NCBI GenBank assembly: GCA_947072565.1
Contig: CAMTIM010000036.1
Span: forward strand, 62,001 to 126,000
Direction: 5' to 3'
Origin: an uncultured Peptostreptococcaceae bacterium
GTDB taxonomy: Bacteria > Bacillota > Clostridia > Peptostreptococcales > Peptostreptococcaceae
DNA: 64,000 bases
The stretch's first letter is position 1; each line of letters begins with the position of its first letter. Made by a program: the position numbers and the translations under genes. The notes beneath the pieces are model-generated. The model was not told the origin of the DNA, ran no database searches, and saw only the letters and a list, made by a program, of their open reading frames with translations. Shown piece by piece: positions 1 through 9,425 of this stretch.

Positions 1-1091
1 TTTTTATATTCTTCGCTTCCATAAATTGTAGAAATAACTTTATTCCCATCTATTTTTTGAACAATAAATATAGGACTTTCAAAGTTATTTTTAAATCTTA
101 AGTCTACATCTCCACTAGCAATAGTAGCATCTCTTCCTTTTGGTATATATGCACTTGGAATGCTATGATTTCTAACATTTGTTATCTCAAGACCTGCATA
201 AAGTGCTGCATTATATAAAGTACTTGAAACTTGACATATACCTCCGCCTAATCCTGGTTCTAATTTTCCATTTATTATAACTGGAGCTTTCTTAAATTGA
301 TTTGTAACTTCTTTTGTCTTCACATATGAATTAAATGAAAATTCTTCATTTGGATTTAAAAGTATATTGTTTATTGTATTTGCACTAACTTGTATATTAT
401 TAACTCTATTTGAAGATTTAGGATTAAAGTTTGTTTCATAAGTTCCTAAAATTGAATTAACCTTACATAAATCATCATATTTATATTTTGGATTAACTAC
501 TACTGTAGGAATCTCTGCTTTATCATAAGTTATTTTATTTATTTTGTTTATTATGATATTTTTTAATTTACTATCATCTAAGTCTAACCCATATTCTTCT
601 TTTCCATAACTCAATGTATCTTTATCTAATTTAATAGTTGCATCTATAGGGTCTTTTTTTATATCATTTTTTATATATTGAATGTATTCATTAATTTTAT
701 TTTCATCAAATTTTCTTTCTATATTAACATTTAGTTTTTCACCTAAATCTAAATCTATTTTTGTTTTGATATTTGAAATTATATCTTTAGTTCTATCTAG
801 ATTATATGCTTTTTCTACACTTTCATTTATTTTATAAACTACACCTATTTCATTAATATCTAGGTTATAAATTTTATCATTGCTAGATAAACTAATTTTT
901 TTATTACCATTTATAAAATTTCCAATTTTTTCTTGTGCTTTTACTTTAGTTAATCCTGAAACATCAATATTTTCTATTGAGATATTTTTGTGTATTGTGC
1001 CTTCTTTACTTGTAGCTTGTACTAAGCTTGTGTTTCCTAAAAAAAAGATTCCTACTGATAATCCTAGTGCTATTGTTTTAAGTCGTCTCAC
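1..1091 (-). CDS. VanW-domain secreted/anchored protein, C-terminus cut by window edge
   Basis: Partial gene; the 3' end lies outside the window. A basic start followed by a hydrophobic stretch (residues about 7-26) looks like a signal peptide or membrane anchor. Residues about 110-200 resemble the peptidoglycan-binding region often placed before VanW, and about 255-360 is a VanW domain with the motif GGGICQVSSTLYNAAL. VanW proteins are cell-envelope proteins of unknown biochemical role, first named in vancomycin-resistance clusters but widespread in Clostridia and no proof of resistance. An ATG lies at 1100, but the AAGAAGGG ribosome site is only 1 base before it and 10 bases before the GTG at 1091, so I favour GTG. 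The gene overlaps the end of nth, so the two are probably cotranscribed. Confidence 0.8.
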   Translation of the reverse strand, partial: MRRLKTIALGLSVGIFFLGNTSLVQATSKEGTIHKNISIENIDVSGLTKVKAQEKIGNFINGNKKISLSSNDKIYNLDINEIGVVYKINESVEKAYNLDRTKDIISNIKTKIDLDLGEKLNVNIERKFDENKINEYIQYIKNDIKKDPIDATIKLDKDTLSYGKEEYGLDLDDSKLKNIIINKINKITYDKAEIPTVVVNPKYKYDDLCKVNSILGTYETNFNPKSSNRVNNIQVSANTINNILLNPNEEFSFNSYVKTKEVTNQFKKAPVIINGKLEPGLGGGICQVSSTLYNAALYAGLEITNVRNHSIPSAYIPKGRDATIASGDVDLRFKNNFESPIFIVQKIDGNKVISTIYGSEEYK

Positions 1092-1722
1092 CGTTGTCAT
1101 TCCCTTCTTTATAGTAATTACAATCATTTTTTATAGGGCAAATTTCACATTCAGGCTTTCTTGCTTTACAAATTCTCCTTCCATGGAAAATCAAAAGGTG
1201 GTGGGCATGAGACCATCTACTCTTTGGTATTGCATCCATTAGTTCAAATTCAGTTTTTTCTGGTGTCTTAGTATTTACTATACCTATTCTATTTGAAACT
1301 CTAAACACATGTGTATCAACTGCCATAGCATCTACATTAAACGCATTGCTAAGAACTACGTTAGCAGTTTTTCTTCCAACCCCAGGTAATTTTATTAATT
1401 GTTCTAAAGTGTTAGGCACTTCTTCGTTGTAATCATTTAATAGTATTTGAGATGTTTCTTTTATTTTTTGAGATTTACTTTTATAAAGACCACAACTTTT
1501 TATTTCTTGGCTAATTTCTTCTATACTTAAATTTGCAAAAGCTTTAGGTGTGCTATATTTTTTAAATAAGCTTTCAGTTACTTTGTTTACCCTAACATCT
1601 GTACATTGTGCAGATAATATTGTCGCTATTAAAAGTTCAAATGGTGTAGTGTAATTTAGTTCACATTTTGCATCTGGATAAGTTTCCTCTAGTACATCTA
1701 ATAATCTATCAATCTCTTTCAT
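1078..1722 (-). CDS. nth: Endonuclease III (DNA glycosylase/AP lyase)
   Basis: Base-excision repair enzyme that removes oxidised pyrimidines and nicks the abasic site. The 214-residue length matches the family. A helix-hairpin-helix (LPGVGRKT, residues 112-119) carries the catalytic Lys118, the catalytic Asp is Asp136 (AVDTHVFRVSNR), and the C-terminal 4Fe-4S ligands are Cys185, 192, 195 and 201 in the canonical C-X6-C-X2-C-X5-C spacing. All key residues are present. Its last codons overlap the start of the VanW-domain gene. Assignment is firm. Confidence 0.97.
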   Translation of the reverse strand: MKEIDRLLDVLEETYPDAKCELNYTTPFELLIATILSAQCTDVRVNKVTESLFKKYSTPKAFANLSIEEISQEIKSCGLYKSKSQKIKETSQILLNDYNEEVPNTLEQLIKLPGVGRKTANVVLSNAFNVDAMAVDTHVFRVSNRIGIVNTKTPEKTEFELMDAIPKSRWSHAHHLLIFHGRRICKARKPECEICPIKNDCNYYKEGNDNGETT

Positions 1723-1850
1723 AATAAATCCCCCTTTAAAATTTCTTTTATTAATATATTATCCTTCATATTCATCAATATATAACAAATTTTATTATCA
1801 TAATTATGTAATTTTTTCTTATTTCTTTTTTAACATAAAATGCATTAAAT

Positions 1851-1897
1851 TAAAAAAAAGAAAGCAAAAAATTATATCATTTTTACTTTCTTTTTAT
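1851..1897 (-). terminator. Probable intrinsic terminator of the Lon-like gene
   Basis: Inverted repeat AAAAAGAAAG...CTTTCTTTTT followed on the minus strand by a T run, located 28 bases after the Lon-like stop codon. The stem is A/T rich and weak. Confidence 0.5.
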
Positions 1898-1924
1898 ATT
1901 TACCCATTAAATTTTTTAATAAAA

Positions 1925-4174
1925 CTATTCTTTTGTTTTATTTTGAATGTTGCTAAATTCACGCAACTTTTCTGTTGTTATTTTCTTAATTTGTTCAAAT
2001 TTCATATCTGTTAAAATTTCAAGTGCCTCTTCTATTCTATCAATTTCATAAATTTTAAATTCACCATTTTCAATAGCTTCATTTACTTCATCGCTTAAAA
2101 CTAAGTTTCGGCTATTGTTTCTTGGAATTATTACACCTTGATCTCCAGTTAATCCTTTTCTTTTACAAGTTGAGTAAAATCCTTCTACTTTTTCAACTAT
2201 ACCCCCTACAACTTGTATCTCGCCTTTTTGATTCATAGAACCTGTTGCTGCTATATTCTGCTTTAGAGGTATCTTACTTATTGATGATATTAAAGCGTAT
2301 ACTTCAGCACCAGTTGCACTATCTCCATCTACGCCACCATAGTTTTGTTCAAAACAAATATAAGCATTTATTGATAAAGGAAATTCTTGGGCAAAGTTTT
2401 CTGATATATATCCACCTAATATCAATACGCCTTTATTATGAATAGGCCCACTCATATTAACTTCTCTTTCTATATTAACTATTCCTTTACTTCCTGGGCT
2501 AGTTGTTACTGTTATTCTTGATGGTCTTCCAAAAGAATACTCTCCCATATTTAATACAGATAATCCGTTTATAACTCCAACTCTACGACCTTGAGTTTCC
2601 ATTAGTGTAAATCCCTTTTCTAATGATTCATCTATCTTACTTTCTATTCTACTTAATCTTTTTCTTCTTTCATCTATTGCCTTTTTTATATCCTCTTTGT
2701 CAACATATTCAACACCTCTAATAGTTGCATATGCGTCTCCTTCTACAACAATTTCTAGTATCTTATTAAATTGAGTTGAAAGTTTATAGTTATCTCCGGT
2801 TATTTTTGTACTAAGCTTAATAACCTCTTTTACTGCATTATAAGTAAAGTGTTTAAGGTTATTTCTATTACATTGTAAGGCTATAAATCTAGCTATGCCA
2901 TCTTCATTGCATTCATTTTTATCCATTTCATCATCAAAATCAACAAATATTTTGAAATATTTATTAAAATCAGGATCATAATTATATAATAAATTATACG
3001 TATAGTTATTTCCTATTAAAATGACTTTCATATCTATAGGTATACTTTCTGGTTTTATAGATGTCTGAGTATCTACACTTATTTTTCTTGATTGAATTGT
3101 TCTCTTTAATATGTCCCAAGATAATCCATATCTTAATAACTGATCTACATATAAAACTAAATAACCTCCATTAGCCTTGTGTACTGCTCCTGGTATTAGT
3201 TTTGTAAAATCAGTTTTTACATTTCCATTATAATAATCATATTCTGCTTTACCAAATAAATTAGATGGATTTGGGTTCATTTCAACAATTATAGGTGCAG
3301 TTGGATTATTTTGATCGCTATCATTATCAACAAATAGATTTACTTTATATTTTAAGAAGTGATCTTTGTCATACTTATCTTTTAATTCTTCTTCATCCAT
3401 ATAAAATAAGTACACATATTCTAATATATTTTTTTTCATATTATCTAAATATATTTTCACTTTATCGTATTCTTCATATTTTTCAGTTAAAGATTGTATA
3501 TATGGATCAATTACAAATTTAGCAACTTCTTCTTCTAGTTCTAATAATGCTTCTTTTGCTGCATCTTCTACATCTCTTATTTTATAAACTACTTGAATTG
3601 CCATATTTTCTAATTCTCGTTTTACTTTATAGAATTCTTCGCTATCTTCATAATTATCATCGTCATCTTTATCTTCACTTTTTATAGGTATAAACACCAT
3701 ACCTACTTTACTATTTTTTAATTTAAATCCTTTTTCTTCTCCATATTTTTTTATTTTTTTTAATAAAGCATCTTTTTGTATTTCATAATCATCAATAAGT
3801 TGGTTTTTTCCTATTTCAAAATCTTCACTTTCAAATGTATCTTTTAATTCATCTAAAAGTGTTTCTATAAGTTTTTCTATATCTTTTTTAAATACTTTTC
3901 CTAATCCTTTTTCAAGGCCAATCACAGAAGGCTCTCTAGGATGTTCAAAATTATATACATAGCACCAATCTTTATGTGCACTTTTTTGGGATGCATATTT
4001 TTTCAATGCTTTAATAGCGTATGTTGTTTTACCTGTTCCTGATTCTCCAGCTAAGTATATGTTATAGGCAGGGTTATCAATTTTTAATCCTATCTCCATT
4101 GCATCAATAGCTCTTTTTTGACCTAATATGCTTTCTAGAGGTTCTATTTCAGATGTGTTTTTATACGTTAACAT
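1925..4174 (-). CDS. Lon-like ATP-dependent protease (LonB/COG1067-type)
   Basis: A 749-residue protein with an N-terminal ATPase P-loop (GESGTGKTT, residues about 43-51) and a C-terminal Lon protease domain. The Lon Ser-Lys dyad is visible: Ser about 618 in GVDGDSATGAEVYALIS and Lys about 661 in GGIVEKVEG. There is no N-terminal LAN substrate-binding domain as in classical LonA. A long charged helical insert at about 90-260, probably coiled coil, separates the P-loop from the rest of the ATPase. It probably degrades cytoplasmic proteins; substrates are unknown. The gene stands alone between nth and queG with its own apparent terminator. Family assignment is secure; the exact subgroup is not. 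Confidence 0.9.
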   Translation of the reverse strand: MLTYKNTSEIEPLESILGQKRAIDAMEIGLKIDNPAYNIYLAGESGTGKTTYAIKALKKYASQKSAHKDWCYVYNFEHPREPSVIGLEKGLGKVFKKDIEKLIETLLDELKDTFESEDFEIGKNQLIDDYEIQKDALLKKIKKYGEEKGFKLKNSKVGMVFIPIKSEDKDDDDNYEDSEEFYKVKRELENMAIQVVYKIRDVEDAAKEALLELEEEVAKFVIDPYIQSLTEKYEEYDKVKIYLDNMKKNILEYVYLFYMDEEELKDKYDKDHFLKYKVNLFVDNDSDQNNPTAPIIVEMNPNPSNLFGKAEYDYYNGNVKTDFTKLIPGAVHKANGGYLVLYVDQLLRYGLSWDILKRTIQSRKISVDTQTSIKPESIPIDMKVILIGNNYTYNLLYNYDPDFNKYFKIFVDFDDEMDKNECNEDGIARFIALQCNRNNLKHFTYNAVKEVIKLSTKITGDNYKLSTQFNKILEIVVEGDAYATIRGVEYVDKEDIKKAIDERRKRLSRIESKIDESLEKGFTLMETQGRRVGVINGLSVLNMGEYSFGRPSRITVTTSPGSKGIVNIEREVNMSGPIHNKGVLILGGYISENFAQEFPLSINAYICFEQNYGGVDGDSATGAEVYALISSISKIPLKQNIAATGSMNQKGEIQVVGGIVEKVEGFYSTCKRKGLTGDQGVIIPRNNSRNLVLSDEVNEAIENGEFKIYEIDRIEEALEILTDMKFEQIKKITTEKLREFSNIQNKTKE

Positions 4175-4290
4175 AAACCTCTCCCCCTTCTTTTCTTTTT
4201 TACATTCTATGTGTAATAGCTTGTATATGTTGATAGAATAAAAATAAAATGTTATTGTACTTCACTTAATTATTGTTTTATTGATAATAT

Positions 4291-4331
4291 AAAAAAGAAG
4301 CCTTTTGACTTATTAGTCATCAGACTTCTCT
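4291..4331 (-). terminator. Intrinsic terminator of queG
   Basis: On the minus strand AGAAGTCTGATGACT pairs with AGTCAAAAGGCTTCT and is followed by six T. The hairpin overlaps the queG stop codon. Confidence 0.75.
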
Positions 4332-5218
4332 TTTAATAATTCTAAATTTCTCTTAATTATATTTTTCCCTCTCCAACTAAAAGCTCTATCTCCATACCTT
4401 CTCTTAAATTCTTTATTTGATATATCACTAATTTCTTCATAATCTAATCTATATATTATATCATCCATAAAATCTGCTATATCAGTCTTAGATATGTTTT
4501 TATTATGTGGACATACATCTTGGCATATATCACATCCAAATATACTATTACCACTTGTTAATATTTTTATTTCTTCATCGCATAATTCTTCTTTCTTTTG
4601 TGTCAAATAAGATAAACATCTCTTAGGATTCATCTCAAAATTTCCTAAAAGAGCATTTCCCGGACAATATTCTACACACTTACCACATTTTATACATGTT
4701 TTTGGTAAGGGTTCATCAGGATGAAATGCATAATTATTTATAATATATCCTATAAAAACATATGAACCATATTCGTCTGTTATTATGTTATTATTTATCC
4801 CAAAATATCCTATACCTGCTTTATACGCCAAATCTCTGTCTACCAATGGCCCATTATCTACAAATATTTTGTATTCAAAATTTTTAATATTTGATTCTAA
4901 AAAATCACATATTTTTTGAAGGCTATTCTTTGCTACAATATGATAATCTTTTCCATAACAATACTTAGATAAATTAGAATTTTCTTTTTCTCCTATATAA
5001 TATGGAAATGCGCATACTATTATAGATTCTGCATTTTCCATTGTATGTTTTGGATTCATTCTTTTTTCTATCACGTTCTCTTCCATTCCAGTTACATATC
5101 CATTTGACAATCTACGCTTTACTACTCTTTCTAAATTCTTATCTATTTCAACACTCGCTATGCCTACACATTTTAGTCCTAGTGATGCACAAAATTCTTT
5201 TAATTCATTTTTGTTCAT
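4313..5218 (-). CDS. queG: Epoxyqueuosine reductase
   Basis: Catalyses the last step of queuosine synthesis, reducing epoxyqueuosine in tRNA using cobalamin and two 4Fe-4S clusters. Cluster motifs are CIKCGKCVEYCP (residues about 174-185) and CDICQDVCPHN (about 229-239). I set the start at MNKNELKEF because AAAGGA lies 7 bases before it; a longer open frame to 5332 has no ribosome site and would run into the opposite gene. Length (301) is on the short side of the family, without the C-terminal HEAT extension of the E. coli protein. Divergent to the RusA-like gene. The B12-riboswitch transporter genes at 62-63 kb could supply its cofactor, which is an inference. Confidence 0.92.
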   Translation of the reverse strand: MNKNELKEFCASLGLKCVGIASVEIDKNLERVVKRRLSNGYVTGMEENVIEKRMNPKHTMENAESIIVCAFPYYIGEKENSNLSKYCYGKDYHIVAKNSLQKICDFLESNIKNFEYKIFVDNGPLVDRDLAYKAGIGYFGINNNIITDEYGSYVFIGYIINNYAFHPDEPLPKTCIKCGKCVEYCPGNALLGNFEMNPKRCLSYLTQKKEELCDEEIKILTSGNSIFGCDICQDVCPHNKNISKTDIADFMDDIIYRLDYEEISDISNKEFKRRYGDRAFSWRGKNIIKRNLELLKEKSDD

Positions 5219-5282
5219 AAAATATCCTTTCTTTAATCTCTCATTAGATTTATAATAACTAAGGTGTAAGGATGGTGATAAT

Positions 5283-5687
5283 TTGATTAAATTAGTAATA
5301 CCAGGTAGACCTATAAGTAAATCCAATTTCAAACTTCATAATATTCACGGTCAAGCATGGATGCCATCAAGTGGTAAACATTCTAAATATTTAGCTTATG
5401 AAAATATGATTGCTGGTTTTATAAATCAACAATATGATGGTGATACTATCACAGAAGATTTAATTATGATACTAAAATTATATTTCCCTGATAAACGTAT
5501 GGGCGATTTACACAATTACCCTAAAAGTATATGTGATGGTATTGAAAAAAGTGGAATTATAAAAAATGATAAACAACTCAAGCCTGTTTTATTGTTTGAT
5601 TTTATAGATAAAGAAAATCCACGTGTTGAAATAGAACTTTATCCACTTTCTAAATATAATGTATCTTATAGTATCGACCCAATATAA
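5283..5687 (+). CDS. RusA-family Holliday-junction resolvase
   Basis: A 134-residue RusA-like protein. The diagnostic acidic region is GDLHNYPKSICDGIEKSG followed by IKNDKQL (residues about 74-99), supplying the metal-binding Asp residues of the family. RusA resolves four-way DNA junctions; many copies come from prophages, but no other phage gene is nearby. The start is TTG at 5283 with GGTGAT 5 bases upstream, an unusual start codon but the only good fit to the N-terminal LVIPGRP strand. Followed by its own short hairpin terminator. Domestication of a phage gene is possible. Confidence 0.85.
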   Translation: MIKLVIPGRPISKSNFKLHNIHGQAWMPSSGKHSKYLAYENMIAGFINQQYDGDTITEDLIMILKLYFPDKRMGDLHNYPKSICDGIEKSGIIKNDKQLKPVLLFDFIDKENPRVEIELYPLSKYNVSYSIDPI

Positions 5688-5707
5688 TTAGTTTTCTTTG
5701 TATTTTA

Positions 5708-5730
5708 TGTCACGCTAACGTGACATTTTC
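5708..5730 (+). terminator. Short terminator after the RusA-like gene
   Basis: TGTCACG-CTAA-CGTGACA followed by TTTTC, 20 bases after the stop codon. G/C-rich stem in otherwise A/T-rich DNA. Confidence 0.7.
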
Positions 5731-5734
5731 AAAT

Positions 5735-5777
5735 AAATAGAACTTAATAATTACTTAGTAATTATTAAGTTCTATTT
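5735..5777. terminator. Long perfect palindrome, probable bidirectional terminator
   Basis: AAATAGAACTTAATAATTAC and its reverse complement almost touch, with T-rich DNA on both sides. It lies between convergent genes (RusA-like on plus, aldo/keto reductase on minus) and most simply ends both transcripts. Confidence 0.65.
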
Positions 5778-5810
5778 ATTATTATCTTTTTTTAATTTTA
5801 TAATTCCAAA

Positions 5811-6806
5811 CTATCCAAGTTTTACTGCTACATCTTTTAACATATCTCTAATAGGAAGTTCATATGGACATTTAGTCTCACATAATCCACAATTTATACA
5901 TTCATTTGCTTTTCCACTTATTGCTTCATATCTTTCTATTGCCCATTCCTTTAAATTATATCTAGTATAATATCCTTCTAATAAAAAGTTTGTAGGTATA
6001 TTTACTCCTACAGGACATGGTAGGCAATATTCGCATCTTCTACAAAATCTTTTTCCTAAACTATTTCTTATCTCTTGTATTTTATCATTATCACACTTTG
6101 TTAGTTGTAAGTCTTTTAATACAGAAACATTTTGATTTACTTGTTCAACGCTATCCATACCTGGTATAGCAACATCTATATAATCTTTTGAAAGTATATA
6201 TTTTATAGCTAAAGTAGCATCATCTAGTGCCCCTCCTGCTAAAGGTTTCATAACAATAACTCCTATGCCTCTTTCATTTGCTTTTCTAAATACTTCATCT
6301 GCTTGGTCTTCTACTATATTGTATGGAAATTGAATTGTAGCAAATTTATCATCTTCTACTACTTTTTGCATTGTTTCTAAGCTATGACTAGTTATTCCTA
6401 TATGTTTTATTTTCCCACAATTTTTAGCTTCTAATAATGCTCTATATGCTTTATTATCATCAAATATAGTATCATATTCTTCGCTTTTAAGGTTGTGTAT
6501 TTGATATAAATCGATATAATCAGTTTTAAGATTTGATAAACTTATTTGTATATCATTTTTCATACTTTCATAATCTCTAGACATACTTTTAGTAGCTATA
6601 AAGAACTTATCCCTTTTTCCCTCTAGTGCATTACCTATATACTCTTCACTTACAGTATATCCTCTTGCTGTATCTATAAAATTTATTCCTTGTTTTTCTA
6701 ACTCGTCAATTACTTTAAATGTGTCCTCTTGAGTAATTCTTTGTATAGGTATTCCACCAAACCCAACTCTTTTAATATTCATATTAGTTTTCCCTAATAA
6801 TCTCAT
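5811..6806 (-). CDS. Aldo/keto reductase with two C-terminal 4Fe-4S motifs
   Basis: A 331-residue aldo/keto reductase. The TIM-barrel part holds the motif FIDTARGYTVSEEYIG (catalytic Asp and Tyr) near residue 40 and ATKS (catalytic Lys) near 72. The C-terminal part carries CRRCEYCLPCP (about 257-267) and CINCGLCETKCP (about 297-308), the ferredoxin-like extension typical of the clostridial subgroup. It probably oxidises or reduces an aldehyde/ketone with electron transfer through Fe-S; the substrate is unknown. It follows nfo by 32 bases and is likely its operon partner. Confidence 0.88.
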   Translation of the reverse strand: MRLLGKTNMNIKRVGFGGIPIQRITQEDTFKVIDELEKQGINFIDTARGYTVSEEYIGNALEGKRDKFFIATKSMSRDYESMKNDIQISLSNLKTDYIDLYQIHNLKSEEYDTIFDDNKAYRALLEAKNCGKIKHIGITSHSLETMQKVVEDDKFATIQFPYNIVEDQADEVFRKANERGIGVIVMKPLAGGALDDATLAIKYILSKDYIDVAIPGMDSVEQVNQNVSVLKDLQLTKCDNDKIQEIRNSLGKRFCRRCEYCLPCPVGVNIPTNFLLEGYYTRYNLKEWAIERYEAISGKANECINCGLCETKCPYELPIRDMLKDVAVKLG

Positions 6807-6838
6807 TATTTCCGCACCTAACTATTTGGAATATATTT

Positions 6839-7675
6839 TTACTTAGTTTCTAATATATCTTTTATCATTTTTATTTCTCTTTTATGACCTTCTTCTTCAA
6901 GTGGTGTTTCTAAGAAAAATGGAAGATGACTTATGCTTGGATGCGTCATAAAGTTAATTATTGCATCTAATCCTATTTTACCTTCTCCGATTACAGAATG
7001 TCTATCCTTTTTATCTCCAAATGGCATCATACTATCATTAAGATGTATCGCTTTTAATTTATCTAATCCAATTATCTTATCAAATTCATCTAAAACTCCA
7101 TCTAAATCATTTACTATATCATATCCAGCTGAAAAAATATGGCATGTATCTAAGCATACTCCCATTCTTTCACTGTGTTTTACTCCATCTATTATTCTTT
7201 TAAGATGTTCAAATTCAAATCCGATTTCAGTTCCTTTACCAGACATAGTTTCAAGAAGTATAGTTATTTTCTCATCACCCTTTATAGATTCATTAAGTGC
7301 ATTAACTATTCTATCTATTCCAAAATCAACGCCTCCTCCAACATGACTTCCCGGATGGAAACATAGATACTCAACTCCTAAAAATTCCATTCTCTCTATA
7401 TCTTCTTTTATAACTTTTCTAGCAAATTCATATACTTCGTCTTTTGCTCCACCTAAATTCATAGTATAAGGTGCATGAGCTAATAAAGGTCCAAAGTTAT
7501 TTATTTTTCTTATTTCTTGGAATTTAGCTATATCTTTTTCGTCAAACGCTTTAGCATTTCCTCCTCTCGGGTTTCTACTAAAAAATTGAAATGTATTTGC
7601 TCCTATTTCTATTGCAACTTCTGCTGCTTTTTTATATCCTTTTGATATTGATATGTGCGGTCCTATTACTAACAT
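6839..7675 (-). CDS. nfo: Endonuclease IV (AP endonuclease)
   Basis: Cleaves the DNA backbone 5' of abasic sites. The 278-residue protein begins with [14 protein letters not shown] and has the zinc-ligand motifs [20 protein letters not shown] and HLNDS characteristic of the nine-ligand trinuclear zinc TIM barrel. Length matches E. coli Nfo (285). Together with nth at 1.1 kb this gives two steps of base-excision repair within 7 kb, though in separate transcripts. Confidence 0.96.
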   Translation of the reverse strand: MLVIGPHISISKGYKKAAEVAIEIGANTFQFFSRNPRGGNAKAFDEKDIAKFQEIRKINNFGPLLAHAPYTMNLGGAKDEVYEFARKVIKEDIERMEFLGVEYLCFHPGSHVGGGVDFGIDRIVNALNESIKGDEKITILLETMSGKGTEIGFEFEHLKRIIDGVKHSERMGVCLDTCHIFSAGYDIVNDLDGVLDEFDKIIGLDKLKAIHLNDSMMPFGDKKDRHSVIGEGKIGLDAIINFMTHPSISHLPFFLETPLEEEGHKREIKMIKDILETK

Positions 7676-7726
7676 ATATATTCTCCTTTTATGTTTTATT
7701 AATTGTTTATATTATTTAATTATACC

Positions 7727-7760
7727 CAAAAAAATAAGTATCAACAAAAGTTGACACTTA
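7727..7760 (-). terminator. Intrinsic terminator of the ArsR-like gene
   Basis: On the minus strand AAGTGTCAAC-TTTT-GTTGATACTT followed by ATTTTTTT, at the stop codon of the regulator gene. Confidence 0.75.
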
Positions 7761-8327
7761 TTACATATTAAATATTTTTTTCTCTAACATAGGTATAGTT
7801 AAAACAGCTAGTTTATATTCTTGATCTATATCCATTTTTTCTCTCGATTTTAAAATTTCATCTATTTTTGATTTCATAGTATTCTTTAAATCATTAACTT
7901 CATCTAAGCTTAAAGAAAGTTCATTGTAGTCAATAATGCTATCATTTGACAATTGTTCTTCCTCTGCTACATGATAAAATAATTCACTTATGTTTTCAAA
8001 TTTAGATATGCATAAACTTTCCGATTTTTGTTCATTCTCTAAAGAAAAATCTAGCACTTTTTTTCCTATTACTATGTTTTTTGCTTTTGGGTAATAATAC
8101 TTTTCCACTATTCCTGATTTTACTTTTTCCTCTACTAACTCTAATATACCCACCTTATAAAGAGTTTTTATGTGATAGTTAATCTTAGCATGAGGCTCAT
8201 CTAATAATTGTGATAATTGTTTCGCTGATAAAGGCGATTTATTAAATGTTTTTAAAATATCAATTCTTCGAGGATGCGCAATAGCTTTTATACATTCTAA
8301 ATCTCTTAACACAAGTACTTGTTTCAT
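7761..8327 (-). CDS. ArsR-like winged-helix transcription regulator
   Basis: A 188-residue protein with an N-terminal winged helix (residues about 11-65; AHPRRIDILKTF, then SAKQLSQLLDEPHAKINYHI as recognition region) typical of ArsR-type HTH_20 regulators. The C-terminal 110 residues are helical and of unknown function; no metal-binding Cys pair is evident, so metal sensing is not supported. Single gene with its own terminator, upstream of nfo and downstream of glsA. Target genes cannot be told from the sequence. Confidence 0.85.
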   Translation of the reverse strand: MKQVLVLRDLECIKAIAHPRRIDILKTFNKSPLSAKQLSQLLDEPHAKINYHIKTLYKVGILELVEEKVKSGIVEKYYYPKAKNIVIGKKVLDFSLENEQKSESLCISKFENISELFYHVAEEEQLSNDSIIDYNELSLSLDEVNDLKNTMKSKIDEILKSREKMDIDQEYKLAVLTIPMLEKKIFNM

Positions 8328-8411
8328 TCCCCCACCCCTAAAAAAAAGATTTTATGTTATGTTAATTTAATTATATATTACCTATATGTAGTTGTCAAAA
8401 AATTCTATCTT

Positions 8412-9329
8412 TTAGAAGATATTCAAATTTAATTTTTTAGATAGGTCTTCTAATATTTTTACTCCTGCAACACTGTTTCCTTTTTTATCTAAAGATGGTC
8501 CATAAACTCCAATACCCATTCTGTTTGGAACTGATGCCATTATGCCCCCTCCAACACCAGATTTAGCAGGTATTCCAACCTTTATAGCAAACTCTCCAGA
8601 TGCATCATACATACCACATGTAACCATGAAAGTTTTAACCATTCTAGAAACTCTCTCACTTATTACTCTTTCTCCATTTTCTACATCAATGCCATAAGAT
8701 GCAAGATTCATACCTATTCTTGCCAAATCTACTGCATCTATTTCTAAAGAACACTGTTTAAAATACAAATCTAATACTTCTTCTACATTACCATCAATGA
8801 ACCCATCATTTTTAAGAAGGTATGCCATTGCTCTGTTTCTATCTCCGCTCACTTTTTCTGACTCATACACATCATAATTAATTCCTATATTATCATTTTT
8901 AGCTAATCTTCTAAAGAACTTCAACATTCTCTCTTCTTTTTCTTGAGGAGTAGCTCCTTTTATTAATGATGTTGTCACTATAGCTCCAGCATTTATCATC
9001 GGATTGCATGGTTTTTTCATATCATTTGTTTCTAGTTTCATTATAGAGTTAAATGGGTCCCCACTTGGTTCCATCCCAACTTTTGAAAAAACATCCGTCC
9101 AATCATTATCCATTAAAGCCATTGCAAGTATTATAGTTTTTGATACACTCTGTATTGTAAATTTAGTTTCACAGTCTCCTACTTTATATACATTATTATC
9201 TTTATCTATTATACATATCCCCAAATCGTCTCTATGTGCATTTTTTAGTTGGGGTATATAGCTAGCCACTTGACCATAATTCACGTATTTTCTATTTGTA
9301 TCTAACACTTCTTTAAGTATTCTTTCCAT
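8412..9329 (-). CDS. glsA: Glutaminase
   Basis: Hydrolyses glutamine to glutamate and ammonia. The serine-dependent beta-lactamase-like fold is shown by QSVSKTI (catalytic Ser61, Lys64), the substrate-binding PCNPMINAGAI region, and the C-terminal GIPAKSGVGGGI motif. The 305-residue length is standard. A ribosome site AGGAGG lies just before the ATG. Monocistronic between two terminators. Confidence 0.96.
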   Translation of the reverse strand: MERILKEVLDTNRKYVNYGQVASYIPQLKNAHRDDLGICIIDKDNNVYKVGDCETKFTIQSVSKTIILAMALMDNDWTDVFSKVGMEPSGDPFNSIMKLETNDMKKPCNPMINAGAIVTTSLIKGATPQEKEERMLKFFRRLAKNDNIGINYDVYESEKVSGDRNRAMAYLLKNDGFIDGNVEEVLDLYFKQCSLEIDAVDLARIGMNLASYGIDVENGERVISERVSRMVKTFMVTCGMYDASGEFAIKVGIPAKSGVGGGIMASVPNRMGIGVYGPSLDKKGNSVAGVKILEDLSKKLNLNIF

Positions 9330-9381
9330 ATTTACCTCCTTATTTAGTTATATTTCTAAATATATGATAGTTATATAATAC

Positions 9382-9417
9382 AAAAGGTCCTGACATTCTG
9401 TCAATATCAGGACTTTC
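9382..9417 (-). terminator. Intrinsic terminator of the uridine-kinase-like gene
   Basis: Minus-strand stem AAAGTCCTGA / TCAGGACCTTTT with a 14-base loop, 9 bases after the stop codon. Confidence 0.8.
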
Positions 9418-9425
9418 ATATGTGT

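Noticed and set aside
1078..1242. Plus-strand frame opposite nth and the VanW-domain gene
   Set aside because: Antisense to the Fe-S motif of nth, no ribosome site.
5735..5777. Perfect palindrome considered as an attachment or operator site
   Set aside because: It lies between convergent genes with T-rich flanks, so termination explains it; no recombinase nearby.
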